From CAZNFR01 sp964572225 (GTDB taxonomy: Bacteria; Bacteroidota; Bacteroidia; Bacteroidales; GCA-2748055): 41,603 nt of DNA. Where the stretch lies: contig CAZNFR010000027.1 of the NCBI GenBank assembly GCA_964572225.1, forward strand, positions 1-41,603, given 5' to 3'. Within the stretch, counting starts at the first letter, position 1; the number at the start of each line of letters is the position of its first letter. A program made the position numbers and the translations under genes. Below the pieces are notes generated by a model, which was not told the origin of the DNA, did not search any database, and saw only the letters and a program-made list of their open reading frames with translations. This document shows, piece after piece, positions 1 through 10,100 of this stretch.

Positions 1-55
1 GAGCACTGGTCTCCAAAACCAGGTGTCGGGCGTTCGAGTCGCTCCTCCCGTGCCA
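1..55 (+). tRNA. tRNA-Trp (CCA), 3' part only
   Basis: The window opens inside a tRNA. Bases 6-10 (CTGGT) pair with 18-22 (ACCAG) to form the anticodon stem. The loop at 11-17 is CTCCAAA with anticodon CCA (13-15), which reads UGG (Trp). A T-arm with GTTCGAGTC at 32-40 and an encoded 3' CCA at 53-55 follow. The D-arm and 5' acceptor strand lie upstream of the window. tRNA-Trp directly before secE is a common arrangement in bacteria. Confidence 0.93.
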
Positions 56-156
56 GGTGATCAAAAGGAACCCATCACAGAATTTATTCTCTGATGCAAT
101 GTTTGAGAGTGTTCCAAACCCCTAGCAAGGGTGATCAAGTGAAATAATTATAGATA

Positions 157-351
157 ATGAAAAGGATAAGAAACTATTTTCAGGAAGCTTTTAGTGAGCT
201 GATTCATAAGGTGACCTGGCCCACATGGAAGGAACTGCAAAGCAGTGCGGTTGTGGTTATGGTTGCCACGGTTATCATTGCACTTATCATCTGGGTAATG
301 GACCTGGGTTTCCAGAATTTGTTAAGTCTAATTTATAATGCCTTCTTTTAA
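157..351 (+). CDS. secE: Preprotein translocase subunit SecE
   Basis: SecE is the small membrane subunit of the SecYEG channel that exports unfolded proteins across the inner membrane. The 64-residue protein has the family signature near residues 16-26 (HKVTWPTWKEL), an amphipathic helix that lies on the membrane surface, followed by one hydrophobic transmembrane segment at about 31-50. This is the single-TM short form usual outside Enterobacteria. It sits between tRNA-Trp and nusG, 9 bases before nusG, the classic secE-nusG-rplKAJL-rpoBC order. Confidence 0.95.
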   Translation: MKRIRNYFQEAFSELIHKVTWPTWKELQSSAVVVMVATVIIALIIWVMDLGFQNLLSLIYNAFF

Positions 352-360
352 ACCACAAAT

Positions 361-912
361 ATGGGTGAAATAGATAAGAAATGGTATGTGCTCAGAGCCA
401 TAGGTGGGAAAGAAAAAAAGGTCAAGGAGTATATTGAAAGTGAAATTCCCCGGTTGAATCTTCAAGATCTGATTTCCCAGGTATTGATTCCTACGGAAAA
501 AGTATACCAGATCAGAAATGGGAAGAAGATCAGCAAGGAAAGAAATTACTTTCCGGGTTATGTTTTGATTGAAGCTGCTCTCACAGGTGAAGTACCCCAT
601 ATTCTTAAAAATATCCCCAATGTGATCGGGTTCCTTGAATCCAAAGGAGAGGATGAACCCACTCCATTGAGGCAAAGTGAAGTCAACAGGATCCTGGGTA
701 AGGTGGATGAACTTGCTGCCGGAGATGAGGAAATTACCATACCATTCTTTGTTGGTGAATCCGTTAAGGTAATTGACGGTCCTTTCAACAGTTTCACCGG
801 TGTGATTGAAGAAGTTAATGAAGAGAAAAAGAAATTAAAAGTGATGGTTAAGATCTTTGGAAGAAAAACTCCGTTAGAGCTTAGCTTTATGCAGGTTGAA
901 AAAGAAAACTAG
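361..912 (+). CDS. nusG: Transcription elongation/antitermination factor NusG
   Basis: NusG binds the RNA polymerase clamp, promotes processive elongation and couples transcription to translation or Rho. The 183-residue protein starts with the NGN domain (KKWYVLRAIGGKEKKV near residues 6-21, and NYFPGYVLIE near 61-70) and ends in a KOW domain at about 128-183 (VGESVKVIDGPFNSFTGV). The length is normal. It is followed by a 112-base gap before rplK, which may hold a further promoter or the L1/L11 leader; no clear hairpin was recognised there. Confidence 0.96.
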   Translation: MGEIDKKWYVLRAIGGKEKKVKEYIESEIPRLNLQDLISQVLIPTEKVYQIRNGKKISKERNYFPGYVLIEAALTGEVPHILKNIPNVIGFLESKGEDEPTPLRQSEVNRILGKVDELAAGDEEITIPFFVGESVKVIDGPFNSFTGVIEEVNEEKKKLKVMVKIFGRKTPLELSFMQVEKEN

Positions 913-1024
913 ATAAAAGAATTTATAAGAAATTCAATCCGGGTAACAGTATATCCCCAAAATGCTTCCTATACTCTATCCAGTGGATTGATAAACCGGT
1001 AATCAGAAAAACAATTACAAAATC

Positions 1025-1468
1025 ATGGCAAAAGAAGTAGAAGGCATGATCAAGTTGCAGATCCGTGGAGGAGCCGCCAATCCATCACCCCCTGTCGGTC
1101 CGGCATTGGGTGCGAAAGGCGTTAATATCATGGAGTTCTGTAAACAATTCAATGCCAGAACGCAGGAACAGGCAGGTAAACTTTTACCTGTGGTTATTAC
1201 TGTTTATAGTGATAAGTCATTTGATTTTATTGTTAAAACTCCACCGGTTGCAGTTCAGTTGCTTGAGACAGCGAAAATTAAATCCGGTTCGGCAGAATCA
1301 AATCGAGTAAAGGTTGCTTCCATTACCTGGGATCAGGTAAAAACCATTGCCGAGGCGAAAATGCCCGACCTTAATTGTTTCACTGTGGAATCGGCTATGA
1401 AAATGGTGGCCGGAACTGCGCGGAGTATGGGGATTACAATAAAAGGTCAATTCCCCTCTAACAATTAA
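1025..1468 (+). CDS. rplK: 50S ribosomal protein L11
   Basis: L11 binds 23S rRNA helices 43-44 at the GTPase-associated centre of the large subunit. The 147-residue protein carries the N-terminal motif GGAANPSPPVGPALGAKGVNIMEFCKQFN (about 15-43, with the Pro-rich switch region) and a C-terminal RNA-binding domain ending SMGI. Length and motifs are normal. It lies 12 bases before rplA, so the two are almost certainly co-translated. Confidence 0.97.
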   Translation: MAKEVEGMIKLQIRGGAANPSPPVGPALGAKGVNIMEFCKQFNARTQEQAGKLLPVVITVYSDKSFDFIVKTPPVAVQLLETAKIKSGSAESNRVKVASITWDQVKTIAEAKMPDLNCFTVESAMKMVAGTARSMGITIKGQFPSNN

Positions 1469-1480
1469 CAAATAAGTAAG

Positions 1481-2176
1481 ATGACTAAATTAACGAAAAA
1501 CAGGAAGATTGCTTTAGAGAAGATTGAACCGGGTAAACTTTATCCTCTGGGGGAAGCTGCTAAACTCGTTAAGGAAATTAGCAATACGAAGTTTGATGCA
1601 TCCATCGATCTGGATGTCAGACTGGGTGTTGATCCACGTAAAGCTAACCAAATGGTCCGCGGGGTTGTTACCCTTCCCCATGGTACCGGAAAACAAATAC
1701 GGGTTCTGGCACTTGTTTCGCCCGAAAAAGAGGCTGAAGCGAAAGAGGCCGGTGCTGATTATGTAGGTCTTGACGAATATATACAAAAGATAGAAGGCGG
1801 ATGGACAGATATTGACGTGATCATTACTATGCCGCCGGTGATGGGGAAAATCGGTAAACTGGGTAGGGTGCTGGGTCCACGCGGACTCATGCCTAACCCG
1901 AAAGCCGGTACCGTTACCATGGATGTTGGAAAGGCTGTAAAGGATGTGAAAATGGGTAAAATTGATTTTAAGGTCGATAAATACGGTATTATCCATACCT
2001 CCATTGGAAAAGCTTCCTTTCAACCTGAACAAATTGCAGATAATGCCAGAGAGTTTATCAATACCATTGTTAAGCTTAAACCGGCCGCTGCAAAAGGAAC
2101 CTATATCCGTTCAATCTATATGTCAAGCACCATGAGTCCGGGTATCAAACTCGACACTAAAGTAATGGACGTTTAA
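1481..2176 (+). CDS. rplA: 50S ribosomal protein L1
   Basis: L1 forms the mobile stalk near the ribosomal E site and in many bacteria represses its own mRNA. The 231-residue protein shows the two-domain L1 fold, including MPPVMGKIGKLGRVLGPRGLMPNPKAGTV near residues 117-145 (the family signature), and the C-terminal YIRSIYMSSTMSPGIKLD. Length is normal, and it lies in the rplK-rplA-rplJ-rplL operon. Confidence 0.97.
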   Translation: MTKLTKNRKIALEKIEPGKLYPLGEAAKLVKEISNTKFDASIDLDVRLGVDPRKANQMVRGVVTLPHGTGKQIRVLALVSPEKEAEAKEAGADYVGLDEYIQKIEGGWTDIDVIITMPPVMGKIGKLGRVLGPRGLMPNPKAGTVTMDVGKAVKDVKMGKIDFKVDKYGIIHTSIGKASFQPEQIADNAREFINTIVKLKPAAAKGTYIRSIYMSSTMSPGIKLDTKVMDV

Positions 2177-2200
2177 AATTAAAGCGCTAATCTCAGTATT

Positions 2201-2725
2201 ATGAGAAGAGAAGAAAAAGATGTTATTATTAACGACCTAAAGGAGCAGCTATCCAATACGAGGCATTTCTACCTGACGGATACTTCCGGGCTTGATGCCG
2301 ATCAGACATCCAAACTCAGAAGGAAATGTTTTGAAAAGGACATCCGCTTACTGGTGGTGAAGAATACCCTCCTTAAAAAAGCGCTGGAAAAGCTCGAAGG
2401 TGATTATGAACCTCTTTACGACGTTCTCAAACAATCAACTTCCATCATGTTCTGCGAAACAGGGAATATTCCTGCGAAATTGATTAAAGAATTTCGTAAG
2501 GATGCCGAAAAACCCCTGCTAAAAGCAGCATATGTAGAAGAATCACTCTATATCGGAGATGAACAACTTGATGCACTTTCCAGCCTTAAATCCAAGGATG
2601 AACTTGTTGCCGACGTACTCTCATTACTCCAGTCACCCATGAAGAACCTTGTTTCTGCAATGGCTTCAAGTGGTAATAAGCTTGCTGGAGCTCTTAAAAC
2701 TTTATCAGAAAAAAAAGAATCGTAA
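2201..2725 (+). CDS. rplJ: 50S ribosomal protein L10
   Basis: L10 anchors the L7/L12 dimers at the base of the ribosomal stalk. The 174-residue protein has the L10 N-terminal domain (FYLTDTSGLDADQTSKLRRKC, VVKNTLLKKAL) and a C-terminal helix (about 140-174, LSLLQSPMKNLVSAMASSGNKLAGALKTLS) that carries the L7/L12-binding sites. It lies 24 bases after rplA and 21 bases before rplL. Confidence 0.96.
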   Translation: MRREEKDVIINDLKEQLSNTRHFYLTDTSGLDADQTSKLRRKCFEKDIRLLVVKNTLLKKALEKLEGDYEPLYDVLKQSTSIMFCETGNIPAKLIKEFRKDAEKPLLKAAYVEESLYIGDEQLDALSSLKSKDELVADVLSLLQSPMKNLVSAMASSGNKLAGALKTLSEKKES

Positions 2726-2746
2726 ACATTATTAAATTTCAATAAA

Positions 2747-3124
2747 ATGGCAGACGTAAAAGCACTTGCTGATCAATTAGTTGAACTGACTGTTAAGGAA
2801 GTTAACGAATTGCTTAATATTCTCAAAGAAGAACATGGTATCGAACCTGCAGCAGCCGCGGTTGCAGTAGCAGGACCTGCCAGCGGCGGTGAAGCTGCAG
2901 CTGTAGAAGAAAAAACTTCTTTCGATGTTATCCTTACTGCTCCGGGTGGAGCTAAACTTCAGATCGTTAAACTTGTTAAGGAATTAACAGGACTGGGTCT
3001 GAAAGAAGCAAAAGCGGTTGTAGATTCAGCCCCCTCACCTGTGAAAGAAGGTGTACCCAAAGACGAAGCTGAGGCTCTTAAAAAACAATTAGAAGAAGCT
3101 GGAGCAGAAGTTGAACTTAAATAG
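2747..3124 (+). CDS. rplL: 50S ribosomal protein L7/L12
   Basis: L7/L12 is the multi-copy stalk protein that recruits translational GTPases. The 125-residue protein has an N-terminal dimerisation domain (about 1-33), an Ala/Gly-rich hinge (about 36-53) and a conserved C-terminal domain (FDVILTAPGGAKLQIVKLVKELTGLGLKEAK, about 59-90). It ends just before a strong hairpin that separates it from rpoB. Confidence 0.97.
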   Translation: MADVKALADQLVELTVKEVNELLNILKEEHGIEPAAAAVAVAGPASGGEAAAVEEKTSFDVILTAPGGAKLQIVKLVKELTGLGLKEAKAVVDSAPSPVKEGVPKDEAEALKKQLEEAGAEVELK

Positions 3125-3146
3125 CGCCCAAGCTACTGGAATTTAG

Positions 3147-3193
3147 AGGTTTAGGATTCCCTGCTCAATATGTAGGGAAACCTAAACCTTTTT
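3147..3193 (+). terminator. Attenuator-like hairpin between rplL and rpoB
   Basis: Bases 3147-3162 and 3174-3189 form 16-base arms that pair with a single mismatch around an 11-base loop, and five T residues follow (3189-3193). The shape is that of an intrinsic terminator. Because rpoB starts only 45 bases later with no strong promoter visible, partial read-through (attenuation) is the likely role, lowering rpoBC expression relative to the stalk proteins. Confidence 0.8.
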
Positions 3194-3237
3194 CCCGTTT
3201 ATATTTATTTAAGTTCATTTAAATTCTGATTACCACA

Positions 3238-6200
3238 ATGTCAATAGCAAATACCAAACAAAGAATAAGCTTTACCTCCACGAAAAATCAGCTCGATTAT
3301 CCTGATTTTCTTGAAGTACAGCTTAAATCATTCAGAGAGTTTTTCCAATTGGAAACTACTCCCGAAAACAGAAAAAGTGAAGGGTTGTACCAGGTATTCC
3401 AGGAGAACTTCCCCATTTCCGATACGCGAAATAATTTTGTATTGGAATTCCTGGATTACTACATTGACCCTCCCCGGTACTCCATAGAGGAGTGTATCGA
3501 AAGAGGGCTTACCTATAGTGTACCCCTCAAGGCAAAGCTGAAACTCTACTGTACGGATCCGGAACACGAAGATTTCGATACCGTAATTCAGGATGTTTAC
3601 CTGGGTACTGTTCCGTATATGACGGAAAGAGGCGTTTTTATTATCAACGGTGCAGAAAGGGTGGTAGTATCTCAGTTGCACAGATCCCCCGGGGTGTTTT
3701 TCGGACAGAGCCTGCATGCAAACGGAACCAAGCTCTATTCCGCCAGAATCATTCCTTTTAAGGGGTCCTGGATCGAATTTGCTACCGACATCAACAATGT
3801 GATGTATGCCTACATCGACCGGAAGAAAAAACTGCCTGTAACCACCCTTCTCAGGGCAATTGGTTACGAAAGTGATAAAGATATTCTCGAGATCTTCGGC
3901 CTTGCCGACGAGGTCAAAGTATCCAAGACCGGTTTAAAGAAAGTTCTCGGAAGAAAACTTGCCGCCCGAGTGCTGAAAACCTGGGTAGAGGACTTTGTGG
4001 ATGAGGATACCGGTGAGGTGGTTTCCATCGAAAGAAATGAAGTGATCATTGACAGAGAAACCGTACTTGAAAATGAACATATTGATGAGATCGTGGATTC
4101 GGGAGCAAAAAACATACTGCTCCATAAGGATAACCAAAGCATTACTGATTTCGCGATCATTTACAATACACTACAAAAGGATCCCTGTAACTCCGAAAAA
4201 GAGGCGGTGCTCCACATCTACAGACAACTTCGGAATTCCGAACCACCAGACGAAGCTACCGCAAGAGATGTTATCGATAAGCTCTTCTTCTCCGACAAAC
4301 GATACGATCTGGGTGAAGTAGGAAGATACAGGCTAAACAAAAAATTAGGTCTTAATACTGAACACGATGTTAAGATTCTGACCAAGGAAGATATTATTGA
4401 GATCATTAAATACCTCATCGAGCTTATAAACTCCAAAACCGATGTGGACGATATCGACCATCTCAGTAACCGAAGGGTAAGAACCGTGGGTGAACAGCTG
4501 ATGAACCAGTTCAGTGTCGGACTTGCAAGAATGGCACGTACCATTCGCGAACGAATGAATGTAAGGGATAACGAGGTGTTTACTCCGGTCGATCTTATCA
4601 ATTCCAAGACTCTTTCATCCGTGATCAATTCCTTTTTCGGTACCAACCAGCTTTCTCAGTTTATGGATCAGACCAATCCGCTTGCGGAAATGACCCACAA
4701 AAGGAGAATGTCTGCCCTCGGCCCTGGGGGTCTCTCGAGGGAAAGAGCAGGTTTTGAGGTGAGAGATGTTCATTATACCCATTATGGCCGTCTTTGTCCT
4801 ATTGAGACTCCGGAAGGTCCGAATATCGGACTGATCTCCTCACTTTGTGTTTATGCAAAGATCAATAATCTTGGATTTATCGAAACACCCTATCGAAGAG
4901 TCGACTCAGGCAAGGTGAGACTTGCACATGAAGGGATTATCTACCTCAGTGCTGAAGAAGAAGAGGCCAGGACCATAGCCCAGGCAAATGCACCCCTGGA
5001 TAATGACGGGAATTTCGTAAATCAGAAAATCAAAGCAAGATTTAACGGAGATTTTCCCCTTGCCGATAAAGAGGAGATAGGACTGATGGACGTTGCTCCC
5101 AACCAGATCGCATCCATCGCAGCCTCTCTTATTCCCTTCCTCGAACATGATGATGCCAACAGGGCTCTTATGGGATCCAACATGATGCGCCAGGCAGTGC
5201 CGCTCATTGCACCCGAGGCCCCGGTAGTAGGTACCGGAATCGAACCCATTGTTGTGCGTGATTCAAGGTTGCAGATTGTTGCTGAAGGGGACGGGATCGT
5301 TGAGTTTGTGGATGCCAACGAAATCGTGATCCGTTATTCAAGATCGGAAGACGAGAAGTTTGTCAGCTTTGATGACGACACCAAGCGCTACAGACTTCCA
5401 AAATTCCGGAAAACCAACCAGAATACCTGCGTTAATCTTTCTCCCATCGTAACCAAGGGAGAGAAGGTCAATAAAGGCCAGATCCTTACCGAAGGATATG
5501 CTACCCGCCAGGGTGAGCTTGCACTAGGCAGGAACCTGATGGTAGCCTTCATGCCCTGGAAAGGCTATAATTTTGAGGATGCAATTGTGGTATCCGAAAG
5601 ACTGGTGAGGGAGGATGTCTTTACATCCATCCATATTGATGAATATATTCTTGAAGTACGGGATACCAAGAGAGGACTTGAGGAACTTACTTCAGATATT
5701 CCGAATGTAAGCGAAGAAGCTACCAAAAACCTTGATGAGAATGGTCTTATTCGGATCGGAGCCGAGGTTCAGCCCGGAGATATTCTCATCGGAAAGATTA
5801 CCCCGAAAGGAGAGTCTGACCCTTCACCCGAGGAAAAGCTTCTTAGGGCCATTTTTGGTGATAAAGCCGGGGATGTGAAAGATGCATCTCTAAAAGCAGG
5901 ACCCTCTCTCTTTGGTGTGGTGATCGATAAAAAGCTCTTTTCCAGATCGGTGAAAGACCGTAAGTCAAAGCTTGGAACAAAGCCTATTCTGGATAAAATA
6001 GAAGAGGAGTTTAAACGTAAGATGGAAGATCTACGTGCTAAACTGACCGATAAGCTGTTTATCCTAGTAAACGGGAAAACCTCTCAGGGAGTGAAGGATT
6101 ATTTCAATACCGATGTTATTCCTAAAGGGGTTAAGTTCACTCAGAAAATGCTTCAGGATCTCGATTATATGAGTGTGAATCCCAATAAATGGACCACCGA

Positions 6201-7050
6201 TAAAGACAAGAATGATACCATTAAATCTCTCCTTCATAATTATATGATCAAAGCCAAAGAGATTGATGGTATCTATAAGAGAAAGAAATACAATATTACC
6301 ATAGGGGATGAGCTTCCCACAGGGATTGTGAGACTTGCAAAAGTATATGTTGCAAAGAAAAGAAAGATCACGGTCGGTGATAAAATGGCTGGTCGACATG
6401 GTAATAAAGGTATTGTTGCAAAGATCGTACGTCAGGAGGATATGCCCTTCCTCGAAGACGGTACCCCGGTTGATATCGTTCTTAATCCTCTGGGTGTGCC
6501 TTCCAGGATGAACCTTGGCCAGATCTATGAGACGGTCCTGGGTTGGGCAGGAATGAAACTGGGAGTGAATTTTGCAACTCCGATCTTTGACGGTGCCAAA
6601 ATCGAACAGATCAATGAATATACCTCCAAAGCCGGTCTACCCAATTATGGGAAATCCTATCTCTTCGACGGGGGTACCGGTGAACGTTTTGATCAGCCTG
6701 CTACCGTGGGTATCATCTATATGCTGAAACTCGGACATATGGTTGAGGATAAAATGCATGCACGTTCTATTGGTCCTTACTCCCTGATCACTCAACAACC
6801 TCTTGGGGGTAAAGCCCAGTTTGGCGGACAGCGTTTCGGTGAAATGGAGGTATGGGCACTCGAAGCTTTTGGGGCAGCTCATATTCTTCAGGAAATTCTC
6901 ACCGTTAAGTCTGACGATGTGATCGGGAGAGCCAAGGCTTACGAATCGATCGTTAAAGGTGAACCTATGCCACCTGCGGGAATACCTGAGTCGCTCAACG
7001 TACTCCTGCATGAGCTCAGGGGTTTAGGACTCAGTGTTAAACTCATTTGA
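3238..7050 (+). CDS. rpoB: DNA-directed RNA polymerase subunit beta
   Basis: RpoB is the beta subunit of RNA polymerase, forming one side of the active-site cleft and the rifampicin pocket. The 1270-residue protein is the usual length for Bacteroidota. The rifampicin-resistance region is visible at nucleotides 4651-4760 (QLSQFMDQTNPLAEMTHKRR, then SALGPGGLSRERAGFEVRD); it has the sensitive-type Asp, His and Ser residues at the classic mutation positions. Near the C terminus are GDKMAGRHGNKGIV and the terminal LHELRGLGLSV. It begins 45 bases after the attenuator hairpin. Confidence 0.98.
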   Translation: MSIANTKQRISFTSTKNQLDYPDFLEVQLKSFREFFQLETTPENRKSEGLYQVFQENFPISDTRNNFVLEFLDYYIDPPRYSIEECIERGLTYSVPLKAKLKLYCTDPEHEDFDTVIQDVYLGTVPYMTERGVFIINGAERVVVSQLHRSPGVFFGQSLHANGTKLYSARIIPFKGSWIEFATDINNVMYAYIDRKKKLPVTTLLRAIGYESDKDILEIFGLADEVKVSKTGLKKVLGRKLAARVLKTWVEDFVDEDTGEVVSIERNEVIIDRETVLENEHIDEIVDSGAKNILLHKDNQSITDFAIIYNTLQKDPCNSEKEAVLHIYRQLRNSEPPDEATARDVIDKLFFSDKRYDLGEVGRYRLNKKLGLNTEHDVKILTKEDIIEIIKYLIELINSKTDVDDIDHLSNRRVRTVGEQLMNQFSVGLARMARTIRERMNVRDNEVFTPVDLINSKTLSSVINSFFGTNQLSQFMDQTNPLAEMTHKRRMSALGPGGLSRERAGFEVRDVHYTHYGRLCPIETPEGPNIGLISSLCVYAKINNLGFIETPYRRVDSGKVRLAHEGIIYLSAEEEEARTIAQANAPLDNDGNFVNQKIKARFNGDFPLADKEEIGLMDVAPNQIASIAASLIPFLEHDDANRALMGSNMMRQAVPLIAPEAPVVGTGIEPIVVRDSRLQIVAEGDGIVEFVDANEIVIRYSRSEDEKFVSFDDDTKRYRLPKFRKTNQNTCVNLSPIVTKGEKVNKGQILTEGYATRQGELALGRNLMVAFMPWKGYNFEDAIVVSERLVREDVFTSIHIDEYILEVRDTKRGLEELTSDIPNVSEEATKNLDENGLIRIGAEVQPGDILIGKITPKGESDPSPEEKLLRAIFGDKAGDVKDASLKAGPSLFGVVIDKKLFSRSVKDRKSKLGTKPILDKIEEEFKRKMEDLRAKLTDKLFILVNGKTSQGVKDYFNTDVIPKGVKFTQKMLQDLDYMSVNPNKWTTDKDKNDTIKSLLHNYMIKAKEIDGIYKRKKYNITIGDELPTGIVRLAKVYVAKKRKITVGDKMAGRHGNKGIVAKIVRQEDMPFLEDGTPVDIVLNPLGVPSRMNLGQIYETVLGWAGMKLGVNFATPIFDGAKIEQINEYTSKAGLPNYGKSYLFDGGTGERFDQPATVGIIYMLKLGHMVEDKMHARSIGPYSLITQQPLGGKAQFGGQRFGEMEVWALEAFGAAHILQEILTVKSDDVIGRAKAYESIVKGEPMPPAGIPESLNVLLHELRGLGLSVKLI

Positions 7051-7112
7051 TTTTGCGGATTCCCGACATCCGTTACCAAGTTCTAGTTAGAAACTTTTTT
7101 AATTATTGACAT

Positions 7113-10100
7113 ATGTCTTTCAGAAAAGATAAAAAGGATAAGGCCAATTTTACCAGGATCGCTATCGGACTCGCATCTCCTGAAGATATCCTGGAAAGGT
7201 CCAGTGGAGAAGTTCTAAAGCCTGAAACCATAAATTACCGAACATACAAACCTGAGAGAGACGGATTATTCTGTGAAAGGATCTTCGGTCCCGTAAAGGA
7301 TTATGAATGTCATTGTGGTAAATACAAAAGGATAAGGTATAAAGGAATCGTATGCGACCGCTGTGGGGTCGAAGTTACCGAAAAAAAGGTACGACGGGAG
7401 AGAATGGGCCACATTTCACTTGTGGTTCCGGTAGCACATATCTGGTACTTTAAGTCCCTTCCGAATAAAATCGGATATCTTATGGGACTTCCTACCAAGA
7501 AACTGGATTCCATTATTTACTACGAACGATACGTAGTAATTAATCCGGGAATAAAAACCCAGGACGGTATCAACTACCTTGACTTCCTGACAGAGGAGGA
7601 GTATCTGGATATAATGGATACCCTTCCCAAGGAAAACCAGGTTCTGGATGATGATCATCCGGATAAGTTCATTGCCGGAATGGGTGCTGAGGCCCTCTAT
7701 GAATTGCTCAGAAGGCTGGACCTCGATACTCTTTCTTACGATCTTCGACACAAGGCCAACAATGAGACCTCCCAACAGAGGAAAAATGAAGCTCTTAAAA
7801 GACTTCAGGTGGTTGAGGCTTTCCGGGAATCCAAAGCTGTGAATAATCCGGAATGGATGATTGTTAAAGTGGTTCCGGTGATTCCTCCCGAGCTCAGGCC
7901 TTTGGTGCCCCTCGACGGTGGTCGCTTTGCCACTTCAGACCTTAACGATCTGTATCGAAGGGTAATCATAAGAAATAACCGTCTGAAAAGACTCATAGAG
8001 ATTAAAGCACCTGAGGTGATTCTGAGAAATGAGAAAAGGATGCTTCAGGAGGCGGTCGATTCTCTCTTCGATAATTCACGGAAATCCAATGCGGTAAAAA
8101 CCGATGCGAACCGTCCGCTTAAATCCTTAAGCGACAGTCTAAAAGGAAAGCAGGGACGTTTTCGTCAGAATCTTCTGGGTAAAAGGGTTGATTACTCTGC
8201 CCGTTCTGTGATAGTGGTGGGACCCGAACTTCAGCTTCATGAGTGCGGGTTGCCCAAGGATATGGCGGCCGAATTATACAAGCCTTTTATCATACGAAAG
8301 CTGATCGAAAGAGGAATTGTAAAAACCGTTAAATCTGCGAAGAAGATTGTCGACCGGAAAGATCCTGTGGTTTGGGATATTCTGGAAAATGTCCTGAAAG
8401 GACACCCGGTCCTTCTTAACCGCGCCCCGACCCTGCATAGACTAGGTATTCAGGCTTTTCAGCCTAAACTTATTGAAGGTAAAGCCATCCAACTGCACCC
8501 ACTGGTATGTACAGCGTTTAATGCTGACTTTGACGGGGACCAAATGGCGGTTCACCTTCCCTTGGGTAATGCAGCTATCCTTGAAGCACAGATCCTCATG
8601 CTTGCATCTCACAATATCCTCAATCCTGCAAACGGTGCCCCAATTGCGGTGCCTTCCCAGGATATGGTTCTTGGACTTTATTACATCACTAAGGCCAGGA
8701 GAAGTACGAAGGATCATGTCGTGAAGGGTGAAGGATTAACTTTCTATTCACCCGAAGAGGTTATCATTGCCTACAATGAAAGGAAAGTTGATCTTCATGC
8801 GGTTATCAATGTCCGGATAAATCTTATGAACGAAGAAGGAGAGCTGGAAGAAACCATGCTGGAGACTTCCGTTGGAAGGGTTATCTTTAATGAGGTGGTG
8901 CCAAAAGAGATCGGATTTATCAATGAGGTTCTTACCAAGAAATCCCTCAGGGATATTATCGGAAAGGTTCTGAAAAAGACCGGTACCGCTGCAACTGCTC
9001 AGTTCCTGGATGATATCAAGGATCTGGGCTTCCAGATGGCGTTCCGCGGCGGACTCTCGTTTAATCTTGATGATGTGATCATCCCTGATGAGAAAGAAAT
9101 CCTTGTAAATGAAGGCTACAGTCAGGTAGATGAGGTTTTAATGAACTATAATGCTGGTTTTATTACCAATAATGAACGGTATAACCAGATTATTGACATC
9201 TGGACCCATACCAATGCCAAGCTTACCACTACTCTTATGAAACAGTTGAGCACGGATAATCAGGGTTTCAACTCTGTTTATATGATGCTTGATTCGGGGG
9301 CAAGGGGCTCAAAGGAACAGATTCGACAGCTTTCCGGTATGAGGGGACTCATGGCCAAACCCCAAAAATCCGGATCCACAGGGTCTGAGATTATTGAAAA
9401 CCCAATCCTTTCAAACTTTAAAGAGGGATTGAGTGTTCTCGAATACTTTATTTCCACGCACGGTGCACGTAAAGGTTTGGCCGATACCGCTCTGAAAACC
9501 GCGGATGCGGGTTATCTCACGCGTCGACTTGTTGATGTGTCGCAGGATGTCGTAATCTCCGAAATGGATTGTGGGACGCTCAGGGGACTGGTTGCCACGG
9601 CAATCAAGAAAAACGAAGAAGTCGTTGAGACCCTATACGAGAGAATACTGGGAAGAACCACCGTCCACGACATTTATCACCCCCTAACCGGTAAATTGAT
9701 TATATCTGCCGGGGAAGAGATAACGGAGGAATTGGCATTTAAAATTAGCGAATCTCCTATTGAACAGGTTGAGATACGCTCAGTACTCACCTGTGAGTCA
9801 TCCAAGGGTGTTTGTTCAAAATGTTACGGAAGAAATCTGGCAACAGGCCGGATGGTTCAGAACGGGGAAAGTGTGGGAGTTATTGCAGCCCAATCGATTG
9901 GAGAACCCGGTACCCAGCTTACCCTCAGGACGTTCCACGTAGGGGGTACCGCCTCAAATATTACTGCTGAGTCCAGTGTAATTTCCAAATACGATGGTAT
10001 TGCCGAAATTGATGAACTAAGAACGGTATCCACGAAGGACGAGTTGGGTAAGGATATCAATATTGTAATTGGACGTCTTGCCGAATTGAGGATCGTTGAT

